Of a stretch of 64,000 nucleotides of DNA, positions 58,401 through 64,000 are shown in pieces. The translations under genes were made by a program, and so were the position numbers. The stretch comes from Poa pratensis (taxonomy: Eukaryota; Streptophyta; Magnoliopsida; Poales; Poaceae): contig CAMZMU010000081.1 in assembly GCA_947311845.1 (NCBI GenBank), forward strand, positions 2,013,423 through 2,077,422. The letters are read 5' to 3'. The notes under the pieces are model-generated. The model ran no database searches and had not been told where the DNA came from. It saw only the letters and a program-made list of their open reading frames with translations. Each line of letters begins with the position of its first letter. Position 1 is the stretch's first letter.

Positions 58401-59337
58401 ATGGAGTTCCACGACGACTCCAATAGACAATACAAACGACTTGTAGATGGCGACCGATATGATTTGTACATTATTATTACTGATTTGCATTAACAGTGGA
58501 AATCGGTGTACACTTACTAGTGTTAAGCTAACCACAATGTACGTACCCTGTGTCTTGGATGGCCAGACCTATGTTCTCATCAACAAGATGGTGCTGAATT
58601 TCCTTGGCGTGGCAGACGCCGACAAGCATCCAGCAGCAGCAGCCAACCCGGGACTCCACCCCCTCGACATCTACCGCCGGAGTCTACTCCACGCGTCGGG
58701 CAGGAAGGATCGCGACATACACGTCGAAGAACCGGCGGCAAAGCCCGTGGACGTTCGGTCGGCGCGGAAGCTCCACGAAGCCGGCATCCGGTTCAGGCAC
58801 AGCGGGCGGGCGGACTGCCTCCGCGACGTCCGGTTCCGCGGCGGCACCCTCACCATGCCGCAGCTCTTCGTGGACGACTCCACCGAGTACAAGTTCCTCA
58901 ACTTGATGGCGTTCGAGGCCCTGCACGTCGGCGCCGGCGGCGACGTGACTGCCTACGTGTTCTTCATGAGGAGCATCATCGGCTCCGTTGACGACGTGCG
59001 GCTTCTGCGGAGCAAGGGGATCGTCCGGAGCGACTGGGTGGACGGCGACGAGACGGTGGTGCGGCTGCTCAACGACATGACCAGGGACGTGGTCTGCGAC
59101 GAGTGCTCCCCGCTGTGCGCCGTGCAGGGAGAGGTGGAGGCCTATTGCCGGAGCAACGTGCGCGTGTTCCTGCGCGTGTCGTGGTGCTATCTCAAGCGCA
59201 CCTATTTCGGGAACCCGTGGACGTTCCTCTCTCTCGCCGCCGGGGTGCTGCTGCTCGTCACCGACATCATCCAGACCGTCTACGCGGTCCTTTCGTATGA
59301 AGTGCAGGGGAAGAAAGAGTATCATAATCATAACTAG
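55454..59337 (+). CDS. DUF247 domain protein, gene 3
   Basis: Exon 1 is 55454-56047 (198 codons, donor TCG|GTAAAT) and exon 2 is 58567-59337 (acceptor GGCCAG|ACC), phase 0, giving about 454 aa. I chose the ATG at 55454 (ACCGCCATGG context) because its MVEVTSWLEDVEKML aligns with the start of copy B; an in-frame ATG at 55403 would add 17 residues. Conserved blocks are YHVPARIKR, VSLGPFHHGDPDL, MEKHKRRAL, MMVVDGCFLLEVM, DPVFSRHGLLYMAPY, RDMLMVENQLPLLVLER, GLHPLDIYRRSL, AGIRFRHSG and DDSTEYKFLNLMAFEALH. A C-terminal helix (about FLSLAAGVLLLVTDIIQTVY) suggests membrane anchoring. The 2.5-kb intron holds LINE remnants. The exon 2 start is the least certain border; an upstream AG near 58527 would also stay in frame. 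Function unknown. Confidence 0.85.
57241..58230 (-). pseudogene. LINE remnants in the intron of DUF247 gene 3
   Basis: On the minus strand 58115-57747 encodes a LINE C-terminus: FWSIATSPLGFGASLRIG, ASCEVWNERNAWVLRNKHTP and FIFDKIKKRQ. It is followed by a 3' region (CTTAATTAATAAAATAAGGG near 57690) typical of LINE ends. A second piece at 57241-57320 (GCCTCTGCATAACCAGAATGC) resembles the 3' end of the LINE at 17262, suggesting two overlapping insertions. Confidence 0.7.
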
Positions 59338-61305
59338 TAGGGCCTAAACACACCCGAGCTCAACTATATATCTTGGCCCATCATTAGTGTTAAACTTTTA
59401 CTTGTAGAGGCCGGCACGAATAGTTGTGTCTAAATCGTCCTGTATTTCCAGTTCATGTACCTCTGAGATGTTTAACTGTTGTCCTAGTTGCACATTTCCT
59501 CATGGTTTAAATAGTCAGATGCGTGTTTCCTCATACACGAGACCAAATTTGTATTTGGCCTTATAATTAGGCTAAGGGCTAGGCCAAATCAAGCTTTCCA
59601 CTGACATTTAAGTAGAAAAAAAATTCTGCACACGGGGCCACGGCCCCTGTTGCCAGGGGTGTAGCTCCGCCCCTGCACGAGATTGTTTTATTTTGGGACC
59701 CACTCTCAGCGTAAGAATTGAGTAAATGATGTCTCAACTAATATAACTCGTACTCCCTCCGGTCGGTTTGTTGGGTGCCTACAGGCGCTGCAGCGCGACC
59801 AAGACTTATGCTAACCGGCCAACTACCATGTCTATTTCTCTGTGCCAAATGTAAGCTAATTGGATATGTTATAAAACGATAGCAAGGAAACGACGAAGTG
59901 CGGAACGATCAAACCAATGGGGACACGAGATTTTAACGTGGAAAACCCCTCCAACAATGGAGGAGAAGAAACCACGGGCGCCAGCCAGCAATACTTCACT
60001 ATAATCGGGTGAGGTTACAAACGCCGGGGATTTACACAATGCGACTTATCCCAACCGGCGGCTTACAAGAGGAATATATGGTGGCATAAAACCCTAGGTC
60101 GGCTGCAGTCCAACCCGGAAACGATCCGTACCGTACCGGATGGGCCAGCGGACATTATGGGCCAACTTCTGACTCCGGGACGCTCCGCTCTCCTTCGTCA
60201 CAAGTTGGCCTTCATCAGTATAAACGAATTTGGATCACCACAAAATAACAGGATAGTCCATAATGCCACATCTACTAGCGAAAGATCGTACATAAAAATT
60301 GGGCAGTGAAAGTTGTTGCTTCACCCACCACTGTCGGACTTAGGGTTGGGATTAGAGGTGTGAGCTGATGACATACATGATGTGTAAATGGAACATTTCC
60401 GTCTTCCGCCATGTAGTTATCCACAATCATCTCCTCCCCTAACCTTTTGAATCACGACCTCTTCCTCCTCACGCGGCATATTTTGCGTCCATAAAAACCG
60501 AGCTCTTGTCGGGGAGTGCTTCGCCTGGAGGGCGGAGATTGAAGAGGCATTTGCATGACTCAGGGTGCCGCTGGAGAACAGCCATTATGAAGATCGCTCA
60601 CCACCCCCATGGCGGGATGCTCCCGTATATCCCGTTGTTCACCATCCCAATTAATATAAAATTTAAATCTTGCGTACTTGTACTATCAACTTGACATGGC
60701 GATGAGACATATGAAAACTTCCATCACCGAAAAATCGTTAGATAATTGAACATTAGAACATGGATAGTACTTGTAAATTACTACATTCCGCGTTTTCACT
60801 GTGCTTTAGCCAATTAACTAGCCTTAGCATTGTTAATTATAACAAAAGTGAATTCGCAAGCTCCATGCCTTGGAAGTTAAGTATAAAGGTAATTTTAGTT
60901 TAGCTCAACCAGTGCATCTTTATTCCCTTTTGGTAAGGCATGTATTGATACTAGTGCTAAATATCCTTCCAGCTACTGCTTTCTGCAAAGTCTGAATAAC
61001 CATGGAAGGCAATTAAGTAGCATTATCCACTGATTAATGCATCTGCGTCTTTGTGCCTAACCTAGGGAACAAGGCAAGCAACACTGTCCTTTAAACATTC
61101 ATTATGTTAACCTAGTCCAGCATACTGTACGATTAGTTATGCAATAATCACGTGATACACAGCAAGAAAGCAATGTGGATAAGAAAGCTAGGTCTGTTCT
61201 TCCCCTACATATGCATGCAGTGGAGTGACATGCATGCATGCAAAGTTGCAGACAAAGCGCAAGTGTAGAGTAGCTAGGTGAACAAGGCACTAGCTGCGTT
61301 GCAGG
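59338..61305. other. Intergenic DNA between DUF247 genes 3 and 4
   Basis: No gene seen. A single Stowaway-type end (GTACTCCCTCCGGTCGG) lies at 59750. 59870-60240 (ACGAGATTTTAACGTGGAAAAC, then GGAATATATGGTGGC) resembles part of a Copia LTR or leader but has no paired copy. 59620-59690 contains a short hairpin, GGGGCCACGGCCCC. Confidence 0.4.
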
Positions 61306-64000
61306 ATGTGGGTGGTGGACATGGAGAAGAAGCTGGAGGACGCCGAGCCGCCGACGAAGGTGGCGAAATGGCCGAAGCACTGCGTGTTCCGCGTGCCGAC
61401 GCGCTTCAAGATGGTCGATGGCACGTAAGGATGCGTGCGGCGTACCCGCATCGTAGTACTAATCGTCAGTGTTACGTTAACGCTAATGGCAGAGCTTAAT
61501 GTGCAGGATATGCGGGAGTTGTAACGCTAATGGCGATGCCGGCGTCTATAAGCCGCAGACGGTGGCTCTTGGCCCGTTCCACCACGACGACAGGGACCTG
61601 AAACCCATGGAGGAGCACAAGCTGAGGGCCGTCCGCCACCTCCTCCTCCGTGCCCGCAAGACGCTCGGCGAGCTCGTCGCCGAGGTGGACGACGTAGCCG
61701 ATGAGCTGGAGGACGCCTACGTGGACCTCGGGGACGAGTGGCGCGGCGAGAACAGGGGCAAGTTCCTGGAGATGATGATCGCTGACGGCTGCTTCCTGCT
61801 GGAGGTGATGAAGACGGCCGTGGCGAAGCACTCCATTCCCCTGGACTATGACCGCGGCGACCCCGTCTTTAGCTGGCACGGCATCCAACACATCAAACCG
61901 TTCATCCAGCGCGACATGCTCATGGTCGAGAACCAGCTGCCACTCATGTTGCTTGAGAGGATCGCCGCCGTCACATCTTCGGTACGTAACAGCGGGACGA
62001 AAAATAATAATCAAATCACATACTGGTAATAAACATTTGCATCCACGTCAGAAGAGCAACACGTGATCCGTGTTGGGTTTCGCCCACAGGATCGATCACA
62101 TGGAACTAGACGAACTCGATGCACACAAAAAAACTATAGCCAAGGGTGCGTGTCGCGCCCGTTCTTTTTCCTTTATTTTCTCTCAAACTACGGGTACAAA
62201 CTTGTTACAACCTGGTCGTGTATATATACACGGACAACAGGCCACACGACTCGACTCATACGTGCACTCGACTCAAACTCTAACTACTAGACGTACGTAT
62301 TAAACCTAGACCCTTTCCTAATCTCATGACATGCAAACCGACTTGGACATACAAAATTCATGTACAACAACTACTACTTGGACTAGGACACGACGCCAGC
62401 TTCCTTGCACACACGGACAACGCTTCTAAACAAATCATATTTTCCTAATTGGACTCAACATACTAAGGAAAGATTATTATTGCTAACAATCTCCCCCTAA
62501 TCTTGACTTGTCGTCTCCTCGTACTCCTCCTTGTCTTGACTCGCTACAGCTTCACGCCACACATTGATCGTCATGTCCGTACATTAAGTATGACCACGCA
62601 GGAAACATGCAGTGCACCTTTGCTCTGCTATGCTTTGCCACCGCCATTGATCGGCCTCCCGCACTCGGTTCGCACATCAGTGCCACCGCTATTGCGGTCC
62701 TCACAACCGGTTCGCACCATACTCCTCTTGTACTTGCATCCAGTAGCTTCTCCTTCTACTGTCCGCACACATCCTCGCTTTACGGTAGCATACTACTACC
62801 GTCCGCCTTCGGAACACCGAACCCACGCTGGCCGCAACCAGGACGCTCCACGAGGACATGGACACAACTCACGGAACACCGTGCACACCTCAACCATGAT
62901 GCGCCTCAATTGCAACGAGCATTCACGAAGACGAGCACTTGGACACAACGACGACTCACATAAACGACGCTGACTCAACGTGCCAACTTGCACGTCCATG
63001 ACTCCTCGAACTCTTCGAACTCCCCCGAATATGAACTTGACGAGACTTCCGACGCCGCACCTCCGCACCACCGCTCCATCAACGATCATCCACCTCCAGT
63101 CCTCCACTAGCTTGCCGACGACAACCCTACGCCGTCTCCTCTGTGTCGCTCCACCGAACGACGATCGCCCGCCCCGAGGCGCTAGTCCAGGTCGCCTCCC
63201 CGGGGCAAGCGTGGCTTCAAATATTTAACCTCGCTCTGATACCAATTGTTGGGTTTCGCCCACAGGATCGATCACATGGAACTAGACGTACGCGCCCGTT
63301 CTTTTTCCTTTATTTTCTCTCAAACTACGGGTACAAACTTGTTACAACCTGGTCGTGTATATATACACGGACAACAGGCCACACGACTCGACTCATACGT
63401 GCACTGGGTCCTAACTCGACTCAAACTCTAACTACTAGACGTACGTATTAAACCTAGACCCTTTCCTAATCTCATGACATGCAAACCGACTTGGACATAC
63501 CAAATTTATGTACAACAACTACTACTTGGACTAGGACACGACGCCAGCTTCCTTGCACACACGGACAACGCTTCTAAACAAATCATATTTTCCTAATTGG
63601 ACTCAACATACTAAGGAAAGATTATTATTGCTAACAATCCGAAAGTGAAATTGCCTGTGTATGATGGATGCGCATGCGTGCAGGAAGCTGCTTCGATCAA
63701 TTCCATGGTGCTCAAGTTCCTCGAGGCCGAAGATGTCCCGGAAGGCACCGGCCTGGGGCTCCACCCGCTGGACATCTACAGGAAGAGCCAGCTCAAGGGC
63801 CCACAAAAGCATGCTCACCGAGGAGTGGAGATGATGCCGGCGGCGATAGTCCGTCAACCCCGCTTCTGTTTCAAGAGCATGTTCACGAAATGTCGCCCGG
63901 AACCGTCCGCCGTGCCTCGCTCGGCGTGGAAGCTGTCGGAGGCCGGCATCCGATTTCTGCCCAGCAACACGAGCTGCCTCGATGACATTAAGTTCAGACA
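61306..64000 (+). CDS. DUF247 domain protein, gene 4 (runs off the window)
   Basis: Inferred exons are 61306-61424, 61507-61981 and 63684-64000 (open to the end). The first intron, only 82 bp (GTAAGG...GTGCAG), is not found in the other three genes and must be removed because it opens with an in-frame TAA; the second (61982-63683) is the conserved phase-0 intron. The start MWVVDMEKKLEDAEPP matches the family; a methionine five codons later is an alternative. Conserved blocks are CVFRVPTRFK, YKPQTVALGPFHHDDRDL, MEEHKLRAVRHLLL, MMIADGCFLLEVMK, RDMLMVENQLPLMLLER, then GLHPLDIYRKSQL and LSEAGIRFLPS. Between these last two is an insert with CFKSMFTKCRPEP not seen in the paralogues. The C-terminal part and membrane helix lie beyond the window. 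A TRIM-like element sits in the second intron. Confidence 0.85.
62071..63636 (-). mobile_element. TRIM-like non-autonomous LTR retrotransposon in the intron of DUF247 gene 4
   Basis: LTRs at 62071-62488 (418 bp) and 63247-63636 (390 bp) run TGTTGGGTTTCGCCC...GCTAACA. Target duplication ATCCG lies at 62066-62070 and 63637-63641. The internal region is only 758 bp. On the minus strand TGGTATCAGAG (tRNA-Met primer site) adjoins the right LTR and AGATTAGGGGGAGA (polypurine tract) adjoins the left, which sets the orientation. The open frames inside show no gag or pol. The LTRs differ mainly by a 30-40 bp indel near 62115 and a short one near 62260. Both LTRs contain TATATATACACGG. Confidence 0.92.

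Noticed and set aside
58447..58566. Upstream ATG as the start of a separate gene before the second half of DUF247 gene 3
   Set aside because: The frame is open upstream only by chance; the protein is plainly the C-terminal half of the DUF247 gene whose first exon lies at 55454-56047.
60506..60694. Small secreted protein (HPS10-like) partner of the DUF247 genes
   Set aside because: The short frame has no N-terminal signal peptide and no cysteine pattern; no other short ORF near the DUF247 genes was convincing either.

Overview
This is plant nuclear DNA, most likely from a Triticeae grass (wheat, Aegilops or barley group). The evidence is GC-rich exons in AT-rich, transposon-packed intergenic DNA, Athila-type and Copia LTR elements, a CACTA element with CCGACGG subterminal repeats, Stowaway-type CTCCCTCCG ends, plant LINE remnants and grass-like DUF247 genes. 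There are no bacterial-type operons, and no rRNA, tRNA gene or CRISPR array was seen. Exon borders were inferred by eye from GT/AG sites and alignment between paralogues.

Host genes. Four DUF247 (PF03140) genes lie on the + strand: 5405-7637 (copy A, one-base frameshift), 14232-16461 (copy B, intact, 446 aa), 55454-59337, and 61306 to the window end (partial). All share a phase-0 intron between the N-terminal DUF247 half and the C-terminal half; the three complete copies end in one hydrophobic segment. One AT-hook (AHL-type) gene, 34714-41339, stays in frame across four inferred exons but lacks the second half of its PPC domain.

Layout. 1-2457: unassigned repeat-like DNA. 2458-8017 and 13041-16823: two copies of a recent tandem duplication carrying DUF247 A and B, separated by a 5'-truncated Copia element (8018-13040). 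Copy A alone has a 1.8-kb LINE-like insertion (2830-4664) with a 13-bp target duplication. 16990-30150: a nest in which a + strand LINE is split by a - strand LINE, which is split by a complete Athila-like element (18207-26191, TSD ATTAT); the outer LINE is split again by a solo LTR (27647-29761, TSD GCTTG). 30150-34700: a dispersed repeat, a promoter-like stretch and a terminal-inverted-repeat element with GC-rich tandem repeats (32761-33996).

34714-41339: the AHL gene, with a 4.4-kb Mutator-like element (35395-39762, 9-bp TSD) in intron 1 that carries a decayed zf-GRF gene and a second GC-rich ORF, and a Tourist-like MITE in intron 2. 41865-46458: a non-autonomous CACTA element. 47255-52062: a complete, young Copia element on the - strand. 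52257-55450: repeat and LINE/LTR fragments. 55454-64000: DUF247 genes 3 and 4, the latter with a TRIM-like LTR element (62071-63636, TSD ATCCG) in its main intron.

The main biological interest is the DUF247 cluster. DUF247 proteins are leading candidates for the male determinants of the grass S and Z self-incompatibility loci, although most grass DUF247 clusters are not those loci, and I found no convincing partner gene for a small secreted protein here.
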